Assembly (NCBI RefSeq): GCF_014645195.1
Contig: NZ_BMLK01000010.1
Coordinates: 107,768-171,767 of the forward strand
Length of the DNA: 64,000 nucleotides
Reading direction: 5' to 3'
Origin: Novosphingobium indicum
GTDB taxonomy: Bacteria; Pseudomonadota; Alphaproteobacteria; Sphingomonadales; Sphingomonadaceae
Shown here: in pieces, positions 8,359 through 18,082 of the stretch
How positions within the stretch are numbered: the first letter of the stretch is position 1
Layout: each line of letters starts with the position of its first letter
Translations under genes and position numbers: made by a program
The notes under the pieces: model-generated
The model's input: the letters and a program-made list of their open reading frames with translations, nothing else
The model's database searches: none
What the model was told of the DNA's origin: nothing

Positions 8359-10214
8359 CGCACCGCTTTGCCAATGCGGACGACATGGCCCGGTGGATCG
8401 TCGGCGAGGTCGGCCATGACCTGCGCATGGCCCTGCCGCTCGGCATCGGCAAGGGCACCCATATCGCCAATGCCCTCTACGCCCTGGTTCAGGAAGACAG
8501 GTCCATCGAGCTCGACATCTTCACCGCGCTGACGCTGGAACGGCCGCATGCCTCTTCGGAGCTGGAGGGGAGGTTTCTGGAGCCGTTCGCCGACCGGCAT
8601 TTCGCCGGTTACGTCGAGCTCGACTATGCCCGGGACCTGCGCGCGAAGCGCTTGCCGGACAATGTGCATGTCACCGAATTCTTCCTCAATTCGGCCGTCT
8701 GGCTGTCCACGCCGCAAGTCCAGCAGGCCTATGTCAGCGTGAACTACAGCGCTGCGGCGCGCGATGTGATCCTGGCGCGCCCGATCAATGTTCTGGCGCA
8801 GCTCGTGGCCGTGGACGAAAGCGGCCCAACGCCGCGCTACAGCCTTGCCTCAAACCCCGATGTGACGCTTGATATCCTGCCTGAACTGGAAGCCCGCCGC
8901 GGCAATGGCGCACCGTTTCTGTTCGTCGCGCAGGTCAACCGCGACATGCCGTTCATGCCCGGCACCGCCGAGATCGACGTCAGCCGCTTCGATGCCGTGC
9001 TGGACGACCCCTCGGTGGAATTCCCGGTCTTTGCCGCCCCGCGCCGTCCGGTTTCGACGGCGGAATATGTGGCGGGCCTCCATGCTGCCAGTCTGGTCAA
9101 GGATGGTGGCACGCTGCAGATCGGCATCGGCTCTCTCGGCGATGCAGTAACCTACGCCTTGATCCTGAGGCACAGGCACAATGCCCTGTTCCGCAGCCTC
9201 ATGGGTTCGCTGACCGACGAACCGCGCGAAACCGAGCCGTTCGAGCAAGGTCTCTACGGCGCCAGCGAGATGTTCGTCGACGGCTTCCTCGAACTCTACG
9301 ATGCCGGCATCCTCAAGCGCCGCTCGCAGGCCGGCCCGGTGCTGCATGCGGCGTTTTTCGTCGGCTCGCGCGGCTTCTACGACCGTCTGAAGGCTATGCC
9401 CGAGGAGAAGCGTGCCGACTTCGACATGACTGCCGTCTCCTTCACCAATGCGCTCTACGGCGACGAGCCGCAAAAGCGCGCAGACCGCGTCCATGCGCGC
9501 TTCATCAACAATGCGATGAAGGCCGATGTGCTGGGCGCGGCGCAGTCGGACACACTGGGCGATGGCCGCGTGGTCAGCGGTGTGGGCGGGCAGCACGATT
9601 TCGTCGAGCAGGCGATCGCGCTGCGTGGCGCGAACTCGATCCTCATGCTCAACGCCACCCGCACCAAGGACGATGCGGTGGAATCGAACGTGGTCTGGCA
9701 GCTCGATCGCACTACGATCCCGCGCCACATGCGCGATGTGATCATCACCGAATATGGCGTGGCCCGCCTGAAAGGCGCCAACGATGCGGATTGCATTCGG
9801 CGCATGAGCGCCATCACCGACGCGCGCTTTGCCGCCGATCTTGCCGAAAGGAGCGAAAAGGCCGGCAAGGTCGGGCCAATCGACAAGACGGCCTGGCAGG
9901 CCAATACCCCAGAGCGTCTCGAGGCCGTTTTGGCCGATGCGCGAAGCAAGGGATTCTTCCCCGACTTCCCGTTCGGGAGCGACTTTACCGAGGAGGAGCA
10001 GACGGCTCTTCGCGCGCTCGGCAAGCTCAAAGAGAAAGGCAATGCAAAGGGCGCTCTGGCCCGGACTGCGCTTGCAGGCCTCGGCTATCGTCTTGATGCG
10101 AAAGAAGCTGCCGCACTGGGCCGTTTGGGGCTTGGAACCGGCGCTGCGGACCGCGTTTACCGATTGCTCCTCGCGGGTGCCTGGAAAGAGGTCGGTCCGG
10201 CCAAACGAGGCTGA
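8355..10214 (+). CDS. Acetyl-CoA hydrolase / CoA-transferase family protein (619 aa)
   Basis: A member of the acetyl-CoA hydrolase/transferase family, which either hydrolyses acetyl-CoA or swaps CoA between short acids. The signature-like [20 protein letters not shown] and the following [11 protein letters not shown] are typical of the C-terminal half. An early [13 protein letters not shown] and a [19 protein letters not shown] segment match the two CoA-transferase-like domains. The start is TTG 8355, overlapping the fadJ stop by four bases. Being last in a beta-oxidation operon, it could recycle CoA or channel the acetyl product to acetate. The substrate cannot be decided from sequence. It is longer than most bacterial members, mainly through its C-terminal helical tail. 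Confidence 0.85.
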   Translation: MTHRFANADDMARWIVGEVGHDLRMALPLGIGKGTHIANALYALVQEDRSIELDIFTALTLERPHASSELEGRFLEPFADRHFAGYVELDYARDLRAKRLPDNVHVTEFFLNSAVWLSTPQVQQAYVSVNYSAAARDVILARPINVLAQLVAVDESGPTPRYSLASNPDVTLDILPELEARRGNGAPFLFVAQVNRDMPFMPGTAEIDVSRFDAVLDDPSVEFPVFAAPRRPVSTAEYVAGLHAASLVKDGGTLQIGIGSLGDAVTYALILRHRHNALFRSLMGSLTDEPRETEPFEQGLYGASEMFVDGFLELYDAGILKRRSQAGPVLHAAFFVGSRGFYDRLKAMPEEKRADFDMTAVSFTNALYGDEPQKRADRVHARFINNAMKADVLGAAQSDTLGDGRVVSGVGGQHDFVEQAIALRGANSILMLNATRTKDDAVESNVVWQLDRTTIPRHMRDVIITEYGVARLKGANDADCIRRMSAITDARFAADLAERSEKAGKVGPIDKTAWQANTPERLEAVLADARSKGFFPDFPFGSDFTEEEQTALRALGKLKEKGNAKGALARTALAGLGYRLDAKEAAALGRLGLGTGAADRVYRLLLAGAWKEVGPAKRG

Positions 10215-10333
10215 GTTGCTGCCAAGTCAGGTGGCCGCCCACCACCCTACCAAATGCCCTTCGATCGGGAACATGCGGCGCGTCCGTTCGCTTGCTTCTC
10301 AAAGCCCAAGTTCCCGATTTGAGAGGTAACATC

Positions 10334-11857
10334 ATGACCACCGACAAGACTGTCCCACCGACGACCACCGATGCCGGAATTCGCGCGCCGAGCGACGAGC
10401 ATTCGCTCACGGTCGGCCGCGACGGTCCGATCGTCCTCCACGATCACTACCTCATCGAGCAGATGGCCAACTTCAACCGCGAGCGCATCCCCGAGCGCCA
10501 GCCCCATGCCAAGGGCAGCGGTGCTTTCGGTCATTTCGAAGTGACCAACGATGTGAGCAGCTACACCAAGGCCAAGATGTTCCAGCCCGGCAAGAAGACC
10601 GACATGATCGCGCGCTTCTCAACCGTGGCCGGCGAACGGGGGAGCCCCGACACGTGGCGCGATCCGCGCGGCTTTGCGTTGAAGTTCTATACCGAGGACG
10701 GGAACTTCGACATGGTCGGCAACAACACCCCGGTGTTCTTCATTCGCGATCCGATGAAGTTCCAGCACTTCATTCGCTCGCAGAAGCGCCGGCAGGACAA
10801 CGGCCTGCGCGACCATGACATGCAGTGGGATTTCTGGACGCTCTCACCGGAAAGCGCGCACCAGGTCACCTGGCTGATGGGCGATCGCGGCATCCCCAAG
10901 AGCTGGCGCATGATGAATGGCTACTCCAGCCACACCTACATGCTGATCAACGCGCAGGGCGAGAAGTTCTGGGTCAAGTTCCACTTCAAGACCGATCTCG
11001 GCAACGACTTCTTCACCCAGGAAGAGGCCGACAAGATGGCCGGCGCGGACAGCGACTACCACCGGCGGGACCTGTTCAACGCGATCAAGGAAGGCAACTT
11101 CCCGAGCTGGACCCTGAAGTGGCAGATCATGCCCTACGAGGATGCCAAGACCTACCGCATCAACCCGTTCGACCTGACCAAAGTCTGGCCGCATGAAGAC
11201 TATCCGTTGATCGAAGTGGGCAAGATGACGCTCACGCGCAATCCGACCGATTTCCATACCGAGATCGAGCAGGCCGCGTTCGAGCCCAACAACATGGTCC
11301 CCGGCATCGGCCTTTCGCCCGACAAGATGCTGTTGGCCCGCGGATTTTCCTATTCGGATGCGCACCGCGCGCGTCTCGGCGTCAATTACAGGCACATCCC
11401 GGTGAACAAGCCGGTCTGTCCGGTGCACAGCTACAGCAAGGACGGCGCCATGCGGACCGAGAACGCGACCGATCCGGTATATGCGCCCAACTCCTATGGC
11501 GGTCCTGCCGCGCAGCCCGATCCGGGCGGCGAAGCCGGACTGTGGTACGCGGATGGCGACATGGTGCGCGAGGCTTACACTTTGCGCGAAGACGACGATG
11601 ACTTCAGCCAGCCGCGCGCCCTCATTCGCGATGTCATGGACGACGCGGCGCGCGATCGCCTCGTCAACAATATCGTCGGTCACCTTTGCGACGGGGTCAG
11701 CGAGAAGGTGCTGCAGCGGGCCTTCGAGTACTGGCGTCAGATCGACGAGGAAACCGGCAATAAGGTCGAGCAGGGCGTCCGTGAAAAGCTGGGCGGCGCG
11801 TCCCCGCATCCGGGGCTGGGATCGGCTGAGGCCATCCGGAAGAACGAGGCCGTCTAA
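10334..11857 (+). CDS. Heme catalase, small-subunit type (507 aa)
   Basis: Decomposes hydrogen peroxide to water and oxygen. The catalytic His lies in [16 protein letters not shown], the distal Asn in [14 protein letters not shown], and the proximal heme Tyr in [17 protein letters not shown]. The length of about 500 residues and lack of a flavodoxin-like C-terminal domain place it with small-subunit (clade 3-like) catalases. The chosen ATG 10334 follows a GAGAGG ribosome site; an upstream in-frame start at 10292 has none. It is separated from the beta-oxidation operon by about 120 bp, so it probably has its own promoter, though co-location with an H2O2-generating pathway makes biological sense. 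A strong hairpin follows its stop. Confidence 0.95.
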   Translation: MTTDKTVPPTTTDAGIRAPSDEHSLTVGRDGPIVLHDHYLIEQMANFNRERIPERQPHAKGSGAFGHFEVTNDVSSYTKAKMFQPGKKTDMIARFSTVAGERGSPDTWRDPRGFALKFYTEDGNFDMVGNNTPVFFIRDPMKFQHFIRSQKRRQDNGLRDHDMQWDFWTLSPESAHQVTWLMGDRGIPKSWRMMNGYSSHTYMLINAQGEKFWVKFHFKTDLGNDFFTQEEADKMAGADSDYHRRDLFNAIKEGNFPSWTLKWQIMPYEDAKTYRINPFDLTKVWPHEDYPLIEVGKMTLTRNPTDFHTEIEQAAFEPNNMVPGIGLSPDKMLLARGFSYSDAHRARLGVNYRHIPVNKPVCPVHSYSKDGAMRTENATDPVYAPNSYGGPAAQPDPGGEAGLWYADGDMVREAYTLREDDDDFSQPRALIRDVMDDAARDRLVNNIVGHLCDGVSEKVLQRAFEYWRQIDEETGNKVEQGVREKLGGASPHPGLGSAEAIRKNEAV

Positions 11858-11874
11858 CGGACTTCAAACCTCTT

Positions 11875-11902
11875 GGAGCCGCCCGGTCGCCCGGGCGGCT
11901 CC
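11875..11902 (+). terminator. 12-bp perfect hairpin downstream of catalase
   Basis: GGAGCCGCCCGG and CCGGGCGGCTCC flank a TCGC loop, 18 bp after the catalase stop. There is no clear T-run on either strand, so termination may be weak or may simply protect the transcript end. Confidence 0.5.
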
Positions 11903-12345
11903 AATGTACCGATTGGACCTGCCCGCCGTCGATGCGGTAGTTAGCGCCGTTCGCGAAAGCCGGGCGCGGGCTCGCGAGAAAAGCGACGAGCCCGCCGATG
12001 TCTTCCGGGCGGCCTGACTTGGTCGTAGTGCAATTGGTCCAGCGCCATGAACTGCGCTTTGCGTTCGTCCATCTCGTTGGATCATTCGAAGCGTCCCGCC
12101 ATCTGCGTCAACGTGCGGTTCTCGAAGCCTTCGGTGCGCGTGCAGCCCGACTGACGGTGTTTGCGGTCACGCCGGTGCGGGCCAGTTCGGCGGAGAGCTT
12201 GACTGAAAAGTTGTTGAGGGCGGCCTTGGCGGCGCAATAGGCTGCTGCCGTCGGGGTCGGTTGCGCGCGGCCGCTGGAGATGTTGATCACGCTGCCCCAG
12301 CCGCGCTCGCGCACGTAAAGGCTTTCAGCTCAAAGGCTTGCGGCT
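11903..12345 (-). pseudogene. Decayed short-chain dehydrogenase/reductase (SDR)
   Basis: Remains of a classical SDR oxidoreductase can be read in pieces. One frame gives VINISSGRAQ, the active-site YCAAKAAL and VTANTVS. A missing base then shifts the expected PGCTRTEGF into another frame, where an in-frame TGA follows RFE. After SNEMDERKAQFMALDQLHYD, a further shift leads to RPEDIGGLVAFLASPRP and the C-terminal NYRIDGGQVQSVHW. The N-terminal Rossmann nucleotide-binding half is absent. Two frameshifts, one stop and a 5' truncation mean it cannot make a working enzyme. It lies between the catalase gene and the UrcA gene. Confidence 0.8.
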
Positions 12346-12362
12346 CGGCAGTGAAAATCCAA

Positions 12363-12400
12363 GCTCCCGTGGCGGCGCTTTTCTGGCGCATCACGGGAGC
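12363..12400 (-). terminator. Hairpin downstream of the UrcA-family gene
   Basis: GCTCCCGTG and CACGGGAGC enclose a 20-nt region that can form a second small GC stem. It lies just past the stop of the minus-strand gene 12417-12740 and is followed on that strand by TTGGATTTTC. A plausible intrinsic terminator with a modest T-rich tail. Confidence 0.5.
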
Positions 12401-12416
12401 CGGAGGTCACGCAATC

Positions 12417-12740
12417 TCAGAACGCGTTGGTTTCGAAATTGACGCTGCCGCGGCGTTGTTCCGCCATGGCGAGTTCGCGCCCTTTCTCTGCCGAGTTGCG
12501 GGCCTGGTTGAGGCAGCGTTGCCGATCATGAAAGGCTTCGATGCTCGGCTTTTCGGCCTTGCTGCAAAGCGTGTTGACGGCTTCGTTCAGACGACGGTCG
12601 AGTTCCGCCACCTGGCTTGGCTCCTGCAGGTCCAGATCGTTGTATTGGATTGCCGTCGTTTGCGTATCCCGCGCTTGTGCCGGAACGAATCCCGCGCAGG
12701 CGGTCAGTGCCGCGATCGCGGCAATGGCTGGCTTCATCAT
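12417..12740 (-). CDS. UrcA-family exported protein (107 aa)
   Basis: A small secreted protein with a signal peptide (MMKPAIAAIAALTACAGFVPAQA). Its mature part shows the UrcA pattern: an Ile/Val-x-Tyr-x-Asp-Leu-Asp-Leu strand (AIQYNDLDLQ), then a long helix ending in a Cys (AELDRRLNEAVNTLCS), with a second Cys near DRQRCLNQAR. The two cysteines probably form a disulfide. UrcA proteins are common in sphingomonads and their biochemical role is unknown. The start chosen is the ATG following GGAGAGAACACA. The signal contains a Cys, but no good lipobox is formed. It is a single gene on the minus strand with its own hairpin downstream. Confidence 0.8.
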   Translation of the reverse strand: MMKPAIAAIAALTACAGFVPAQARDTQTTAIQYNDLDLQEPSQVAELDRRLNEAVNTLCSKAEKPSIEAFHDRQRCLNQARNSAEKGRELAMAEQRRGSVNFETNAF

Positions 12741-13033
12741 TGTGTTCTCTCCCGTTAACAACTGCACCGGAACAATCGCAGGGGCGGCCATGTTCTGTCT
12801 GGCTTCGTCCTCACGAGAGACGATTGGGCAAAACCCAAACGTACCCGAGCAGTGAACTCTGATTAGGGCTCGAGTCCACTAAACGCAATGCAAAGCGGCA
12901 AGTTTCCTGCGATTTTGCAGGTCTGGACGTTGGTCGAGCTTCTTTTCTGCTCGCGCGGCGGTTTGCCGCCCGAGCCGAAATCTCTTAACGACCTGTCGGC
13001 AGGGCTAAGACAGCATTTCGGGAGAAGCGATCA

Positions 13034-14518
13034 GTGTCAGGGGACCTCTATTCACGCTTTGCGCAGAGCTTCGAACGCTTCAGCGGCAGTGTCCTCGTCG
13101 AGGAAGGTACACGGACCTGGACCTACGGCGAGATCGCGGCGATGGCCGGGCGGTTGGCGGGCCGGCTGCAGACGCTGGGCGTCGCGGCAGGCGAGCGTGT
13201 GCTGGTGCAGACGGACAAGAGCGTCGAGACGCTGATCCTCTATTTCGCGACGATCCGGGCCGGTGCGATCTACCTGCCGCTCAATATCGACTACACCGAA
13301 AGCGAACTGGATTACTTCGCGACCGATGCAACGCCGGTGCTGGCTGTCTGCCGCGACCAGTCGGTCGATCTGTTCGGGCGGATCGGCGGCGGGACAATGC
13401 AGGTCACGACGCTGGCGCAGCTCCTTGCCGATCTGCCCGAAGCCGAAGCGCCGCCGGTTTCGCGCGCGAGCGACGATGTCGCGGCGATCCTCTATACCTC
13501 CGGCACGACGGGCAAGCCCAAGGGCGCGATGCTCACGCAGGCCAATCTGGCGTCCAATGGCGAGATGCTGGTCGATTTCTGGCGCTTCACGCCGCAAGAC
13601 AGGCTGATCCACGCCCTGCCGATCTTTCATGTCCACGGCCTATTCATCGCCGTGCACTGTGTGCTGTTTTCCGGCGCATCGATGGTATTTCTGCCCAGGT
13701 TCGAGAGCGGCCGCGTGATCGAGCTGATGGCAGACAGCACGGTGCTGATGGGCGTGCCGACGTTCTACATCCGCCTGTTGGGCGATCCCGCTTTTACCCG
13801 CGAAAGCGCCGCCAACATGCGGTTGTTCATTTCCGGCTCGGCGCCGCTTTCAGCCGACATCCATCGCGCCTTCGAACAGCGCAGCGGGCACCGCGTGCTA
13901 GAACGCTACGGCATGACAGAGACCGGGATGCTGACGTCCAACCCCTATGACGGCGAGCGGCGGGCCGGCTTCGTCGGGCCGCCGCTGCCGGGCGTCTCGC
14001 TGCGCATCGCCGAGTTCGAGACGGGAAAGGTCCTGCCGCAGGGCGAAGTCGGCATTGTCGAGGTCAAAGGGCCCAATGTCTTCAAGGGCTATTGGCAAAT
14101 GCCGGAAAAGACCGCCGCCGAGTTCCGCCCCGACGGTTATTTCATCACCGGGGACATGGGTTTCATCGATGCCGATGGCTATGTCCAGCTTGTCGGGCGC
14201 GAGAAGGACCTGATCATCTCGGGCGGGCTCAATGTCTATCCCGCCGAAGTGGAAGCGCTGCTCGACGACCGCGAGGACGTGGGCGAGGCCGCGGTGATCG
14301 GTGTGCCGCATCCCGACTTCGGCGAGGCCGTGGTTGCGGTGGTTCAGCCTGTCGGAGCCTTCGATGCCGACGCCGTGCGTGAGGAGCTGCGCAAGGATCT
14401 GGCAGCCTTCAAGGTGCCCAAGACGATCCTCACGATGGAATCGTTGCCACGCAACACGATGGGCAAGATCCAGAAGAAGCTGCTGCGCGAAAAGTACGCC
14501 GATCTTTTCGCAGGCTAA
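13034..14518 (+). CDS. Malonyl-CoA synthetase-like acyl-CoA ligase (494 aa)
   Basis: An ANL-superfamily adenylating enzyme that activates an acid with ATP and then forms the CoA thioester. The AMP-binding motif is YTSGTTGKPKGA, followed by the aromatic region LPIFHVHGLF, the adenylate motif ERYGMTETGM and the hinge/C-terminal motifs GYFITGDMGF, GREKDLIISGG and PRNTMGKIQKK with the catalytic Lys. The short length and the GMTETGM context resemble MatB malonyl-CoA synthetases more than long-chain ligases, so malonate is a reasonable substrate guess. Start GTG 13034 follows GGGAGAAGCGA. The MFS gene downstream may be cotranscribed, but no malonate decarboxylation genes are nearby. Confidence 0.82.
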   Translation: MSGDLYSRFAQSFERFSGSVLVEEGTRTWTYGEIAAMAGRLAGRLQTLGVAAGERVLVQTDKSVETLILYFATIRAGAIYLPLNIDYTESELDYFATDATPVLAVCRDQSVDLFGRIGGGTMQVTTLAQLLADLPEAEAPPVSRASDDVAAILYTSGTTGKPKGAMLTQANLASNGEMLVDFWRFTPQDRLIHALPIFHVHGLFIAVHCVLFSGASMVFLPRFESGRVIELMADSTVLMGVPTFYIRLLGDPAFTRESAANMRLFISGSAPLSADIHRAFEQRSGHRVLERYGMTETGMLTSNPYDGERRAGFVGPPLPGVSLRIAEFETGKVLPQGEVGIVEVKGPNVFKGYWQMPEKTAAEFRPDGYFITGDMGFIDADGYVQLVGREKDLIISGGLNVYPAEVEALLDDREDVGEAAVIGVPHPDFGEAVVAVVQPVGAFDADAVREELRKDLAAFKVPKTILTMESLPRNTMGKIQKKLLREKYADLFAG

Positions 14519-14640
14519 AGCCCCCGCCTGCTTTCTGTGCATACGTATAACCGGCTGTTTCGACAGGCTTGCGCAGCGCTGCCGATCCTCGCAAAAGCAG
14601 CCTTCCAGAAAGCAGGAATGTCGCGGGGAGGGGCACGGCC

Positions 14641-15942
14641 ATGGCCGTCACGATAGATACGACGAGCACCACCGATCCCGACTTCGGCGAGGAAACCGCC
14701 GGCCAGCACGTCAACGCACCCGGCCTTCAATGGTTCGTCTTCGCGCTGTTCTTCATCTTCGGCGGCATCACTTCGCTCAACGACGTGATCATTCCCAAGC
14801 TGAAGGACCTGTTTACGCTCAACTACATGCAGGCGCTGTCGGTGCAGTCCGCCTTCTTCTTCGCCTATTTCGCCATCTCGATTCCCGGGGCGTGGCTGGT
14901 GAAGAAAGTGGGCTACATGCGCGGGGCCGCCTTCGGGCTGGTGACGATGATGGCGGGGTGTCTGCTGTTCATTCCGGCCTCCTCGAGCGCGAAGTTCGCT
15001 GTGTTCCTCTTTGCCCTGCTGATCCTCGCGAGCGGGATCACCATCGTGCAGGTGGTCGCCAATCCGCTGATTTCGCTGCTGGGGCCGCCGCGCACCGCGC
15101 ATAGCCGGCTGACTTTCGCGCAGGCCTTCAATTCGCTGGGCACGACTGCGTTTCCCTATTTCGGCGCCGTGGTCATGCTCGGCAGTCTGGCCAAGATCGA
15201 TGCATCGACGCTGACCGGTTCTGCGCTCGATGCCTACCGCGTGGCAGAGACGCGCGCGGTGGTGCATTCCTATCTCGGGCTGGCGGCGGCGCTGCTGGTC
15301 ATTGCTGCCGCCGTCTGGTTCAACCGCAACCGGCTGAAGGGCGAGAACCATGGCGACGGTTCGATCCTGCGCAGTTTCGACCTGCTGGGACGGGCCCGTT
15401 TCGGCTTCGGCGCGATCAGTCTGTTCCTTTATGTCGGGGCGGAAGTCGCGCTGGGCTCTCTCATCGTCAACTATCTGGAGCAGTCGCGCGTTCTGGGGCT
15501 GAACGAGCAGGACGCGGGCAAGATGATCCCGCTCTACTGGGGCGGGGCCTTGATCGGGCGTCTTATCGGATCGGCCGTGCTGCGCTTCGTCAGTCCGGGC
15601 AAGGTTCTGGCCTTCAACGCCCTTGGCGCGATCGCGCTGCTGGCGATTTCAACGCATACCTCCGGCGCGGTTTCGGGCTACAGCTATCTCGCTATCGGCC
15701 TGATGAACTCGATCATGTTTCCGACCATCTTCAGCCTCGCCTGCGAAGGGCTCGGCAAGCGGGCGGCGGATGGGTCCGGCGTGATCTGCGTGATGATTGC
15801 GGGCGGCGCTGTGGTGCCGCCACTGACGGGGCACATTGCCGACCTTTCGGGCAGTCTGGCCATGGCCATGGCGCTACCTGCCCTGTGCTACGCCGTGATC
15901 GCCACCTTCGGCTGGTATGCGCGTAGACCCGCCGAAGGCTGA
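14641..15942 (+). CDS. Sugar MFS transporter, FucP/GluP-like (433 aa)
   Basis: An integral membrane transporter of the major facilitator superfamily with about twelve hydrophobic helices. The N-terminal helix reads FALFFIFGGITSLNDVIIPK, as in the fucose/glucose/galactose permease group, where an early Asn-Asp contributes to proton-coupled sugar recognition. Other family features are VQVVANPLISLLGPP and the helix-5 FAQAFNSLGTTAFPYFG. The start ATG 14641 is preceded by GGGGAGGGG; an upstream in-frame start would add a poorly conserved tail. The substrate is probably a hexose or deoxyhexose. It lies 122 bp after the acyl-CoA ligase and may or may not share its promoter. Confidence 0.86.
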   Translation: MAVTIDTTSTTDPDFGEETAGQHVNAPGLQWFVFALFFIFGGITSLNDVIIPKLKDLFTLNYMQALSVQSAFFFAYFAISIPGAWLVKKVGYMRGAAFGLVTMMAGCLLFIPASSSAKFAVFLFALLILASGITIVQVVANPLISLLGPPRTAHSRLTFAQAFNSLGTTAFPYFGAVVMLGSLAKIDASTLTGSALDAYRVAETRAVVHSYLGLAAALLVIAAAVWFNRNRLKGENHGDGSILRSFDLLGRARFGFGAISLFLYVGAEVALGSLIVNYLEQSRVLGLNEQDAGKMIPLYWGGALIGRLIGSAVLRFVSPGKVLAFNALGAIALLAISTHTSGAVSGYSYLAIGLMNSIMFPTIFSLACEGLGKRAADGSGVICVMIAGGAVVPPLTGHIADLSGSLAMAMALPALCYAVIATFGWYARRPAEG

Positions 15943-16085
15943 TCAGGCTTCGCATTCCCATGGAGATCGCGGCGGCGGCAAGCGCGCGGGGAGTCTCGCC
16001 AGCGTAAAGGTGGGCCGCTAGACAGGCTGCCGATTGCACGGGCCCGTCTGGCAGGGTCGAGATGCCGATGGGAGAACACAGACCG

Positions 16086-17159
16086 ATGCGCACCCGCACC
16101 GCCCTTTCCGGAGTCCTCGCCCTTTTCGTCTTCACCGCGTCGAGTGCGGAGGCCGAACTGGCGACGGTGACGCGGCTCGATGCCGGGCAGGTCGAACTCG
16201 ACCGTGGTGATGACGCGCCGGTATCGGTCTGGCTCAGCACCGATACGAATCTCGATTCGTCCGACAATCTGGTCGCGAAAGCGACCAAGGCCGAGAAGCT
16301 GGCGGTTGATCTGCCCGAAGGAAAGCGCGCGTATCTGCTGCTGCAGGGCGCGGACGGAAACGTCCATGTGGTGGCAGAGCGTGTCCTGCCACTGCAGCAG
16401 GGCAGCAACTTTCGCGACATCGGTGGCTATGTGACGAAGGATGGCGAAGTCGTGCGCTGGGGCAAGGTGTACCGGTCCGGCGCCCAGCCGCTGTTGACCG
16501 ACGCGGACCTTGCTCTGGTCGATCAGCTCGATATCGGCACCGTCGTCGACCTGCGTTCGCTGGAAGAGCGCCAGATCAATCCCGACACCATCGATGACCG
16601 CGAAGGCGCGCTGTTCGTCTCCAACGACTATAGCATGAAAGCGCTGATGGGGCCGATGATGGCGCGCAAGGGAGAGCACATCTACGAAGGAATGGAGAAG
16701 CTCCTCGCGCCGCAGTACCGCTCGCTCTACCGCCGCATCATGGCCGAAGGCGATGGGGACGATGAAGGCGCGGTTCTCTATCACTGCTCGGCCGGTCAGG
16801 ACCGCACCGGTGTGGCCACCGCGCTGCTTTACGACATGCTCGGCGTCGATCGCGAGACGATCCTGGCAGACTATCACCTCTCGACCGACCTGCGCCGCCC
16901 CTATTGGGAAATGCCGCGGTTCGACGCGGCGGATTACCCCAACAATCCCATCGCGCAGCACTATGCCAAGGAATACGCCGACAAGGATACCAAAGCCAAG
17001 CCGCTGTATACACCGAGCGGGGAATCGCATCTGGCGCAGTTCTTCACATATCTGGATGCGACCTATGGCGGGTCGGCCGGTTACATGAAGCAGGTTCTGG
17101 GCTTCACCGATGCGGATCTGGCGAAGTTACGGTCGGTGATGTTGCAGCCCGCTGGCTGA
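16086..17159 (+). CDS. Exported tyrosine/dual-specificity phosphatase (357 aa)
   Basis: A phosphatase of the bacterial Y_phosphatase3 type with a predicted signal peptide (ALSGVLALFVFTASSAEA), so it should act in the periplasm. An N-terminal beta domain (about residues 25-110) precedes the catalytic domain. That domain starts with the typical NFRDIGGY and contains the P-loop HCSAGQDRTGVA (Cys-x5-Arg), with general-acid Asp candidates upstream. Members of this group dephosphorylate phosphotyrosine or phosphoinositides. The start at 16086 was chosen because the signal peptide begins there and a GGAG lies upstream; two earlier in-frame ATGs are possible. No obvious operon partner. Confidence 0.85.
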   Translation: MRTRTALSGVLALFVFTASSAEAELATVTRLDAGQVELDRGDDAPVSVWLSTDTNLDSSDNLVAKATKAEKLAVDLPEGKRAYLLLQGADGNVHVVAERVLPLQQGSNFRDIGGYVTKDGEVVRWGKVYRSGAQPLLTDADLALVDQLDIGTVVDLRSLEERQINPDTIDDREGALFVSNDYSMKALMGPMMARKGEHIYEGMEKLLAPQYRSLYRRIMAEGDGDDEGAVLYHCSAGQDRTGVATALLYDMLGVDRETILADYHLSTDLRRPYWEMPRFDAADYPNNPIAQHYAKEYADKDTKAKPLYTPSGESHLAQFFTYLDATYGGSAGYMKQVLGFTDADLAKLRSVMLQPAG

Positions 17160-17166
17160 GGGCGAG

Positions 17167-17400
17167 TCAGTCCTCGTTCTGCCGCTGGTCGGTCAACCGG
17201 CCGCTGGTCTTGCGAAGCATTACCTGGTTCCAGAATCGCGAATAGGACGCGAATGCGCGGCCTCTGCGCCGTGCACGTGCGCGGCGGCGGCGCTTTCTGC
17301 TGCGCTCGATCAGCGACCAGACGAGGATGCCGAGGGCAACAGCCACCATGCCGACCAGCACGAGGACGCCTAACGGACTTAACGTTTGCAGATGGAACAC
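17167..17400 (-). CDS. Small single-pass membrane protein (77 aa)
   Basis: One hydrophobic helix (about residues 10-30, LGVLVLVGMVAVALGILVW) is followed by a very basic cytoplasmic tail with RSRKRRRRARARRRGR. A GTG start at 17400 follows AGGAA with good spacing. Function is not recognised; the Arg-rich tail could bind nucleic acid or acidic lipid. It converges on the phosphatase gene, with only seven bases between the stops. Confidence 0.55.
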   Translation of the reverse strand: MFHLQTLSPLGVLVLVGMVAVALGILVWSLIERSRKRRRRARARRRGRAFASYSRFWNQVMLRKTSGRLTDQRQNED

Positions 17401-17590
17401 GGTAAATGTTCCTGGCTAGAGGTGCAGGTAGATGCTCGTATAGTGCAACTGCGTAAACTTTTTTGCAAGTGCGAGAACCTGCGGAAATACCGGTCAGTAC
17501 CTAGGTATTAGCTAATTGTTTCAATCTGGCACTTTGTATCCGTTTGGGGTTTTAAGGCTTGATAAACCAGTTTCGGTCATATCCTGACTC

Positions 17591-17893
17591 ATGACTCGCT
17601 CCATGCTCCCCCGACGTTCCGTCCGGCGGCCGGTGCTTTTGGCCGCGCAATGCCGCACGCAAGGCGGCCTGCGTGACAATGGCGAGATCTCCGACATTTC
17701 GGCCGAAGGGTGCTGCCTGCGCATGCGCGGCATCTATTTTCGTGTCGGCACGCGCATCGTCCTGCGACCGCAGGGCATGGAGAGCATGGCGGGCGTCGTG
17801 CGCTGGGTGAGCCGCGATCTCGCCGGTGTCGAGTTCGATCGCCCGATTTACGGTCCGATCGTCGATCACATCGTCTCGGCCCACGCGACATAG
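17591..17893 (+). CDS. PilZ-domain protein (100 aa)
   Basis: A single-domain protein matching the PilZ c-di-GMP-binding fold. An Arg-rich N-terminal switch (RRSVRRPV) is followed by a strand with DISAEGCCLRMRG, which fits the (D/N)xSxxG motif. A hydrophobic barrel core ends in VVRWVSRDLAGVEFDRPI. Many sphingomonads carry such short stand-alone PilZ proteins. Two GGDEF proteins at 56.1-59.3 kb could supply the ligand, but no direct link is visible. It is a monocistronic gene on the plus strand with about 190 bp of non-coding DNA on each side. Confidence 0.8.
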   Translation: MTRSMLPRRSVRRPVLLAAQCRTQGGLRDNGEISDISAEGCCLRMRGIYFRVGTRIVLRPQGMESMAGVVRWVSRDLAGVEFDRPIYGPIVDHIVSAHAT

Positions 17894-18082
17894 CCTTCAG
17901 GGGCGCTGACAGGCCCGCAATTCCTCATCCGCAAGATCCGATACGAAAAGTCGCTGCAGCGAATATCTGTTCAGCTATGCAAATTAGCGCTGGCCAAGCA
18001 GCACTTTCGGCATCAAGTTCTGCCTTTCGTATACAACCGGCGAAAAAGACCGGTGTGCCGAACCGTATCGGGAGAGACAGAC

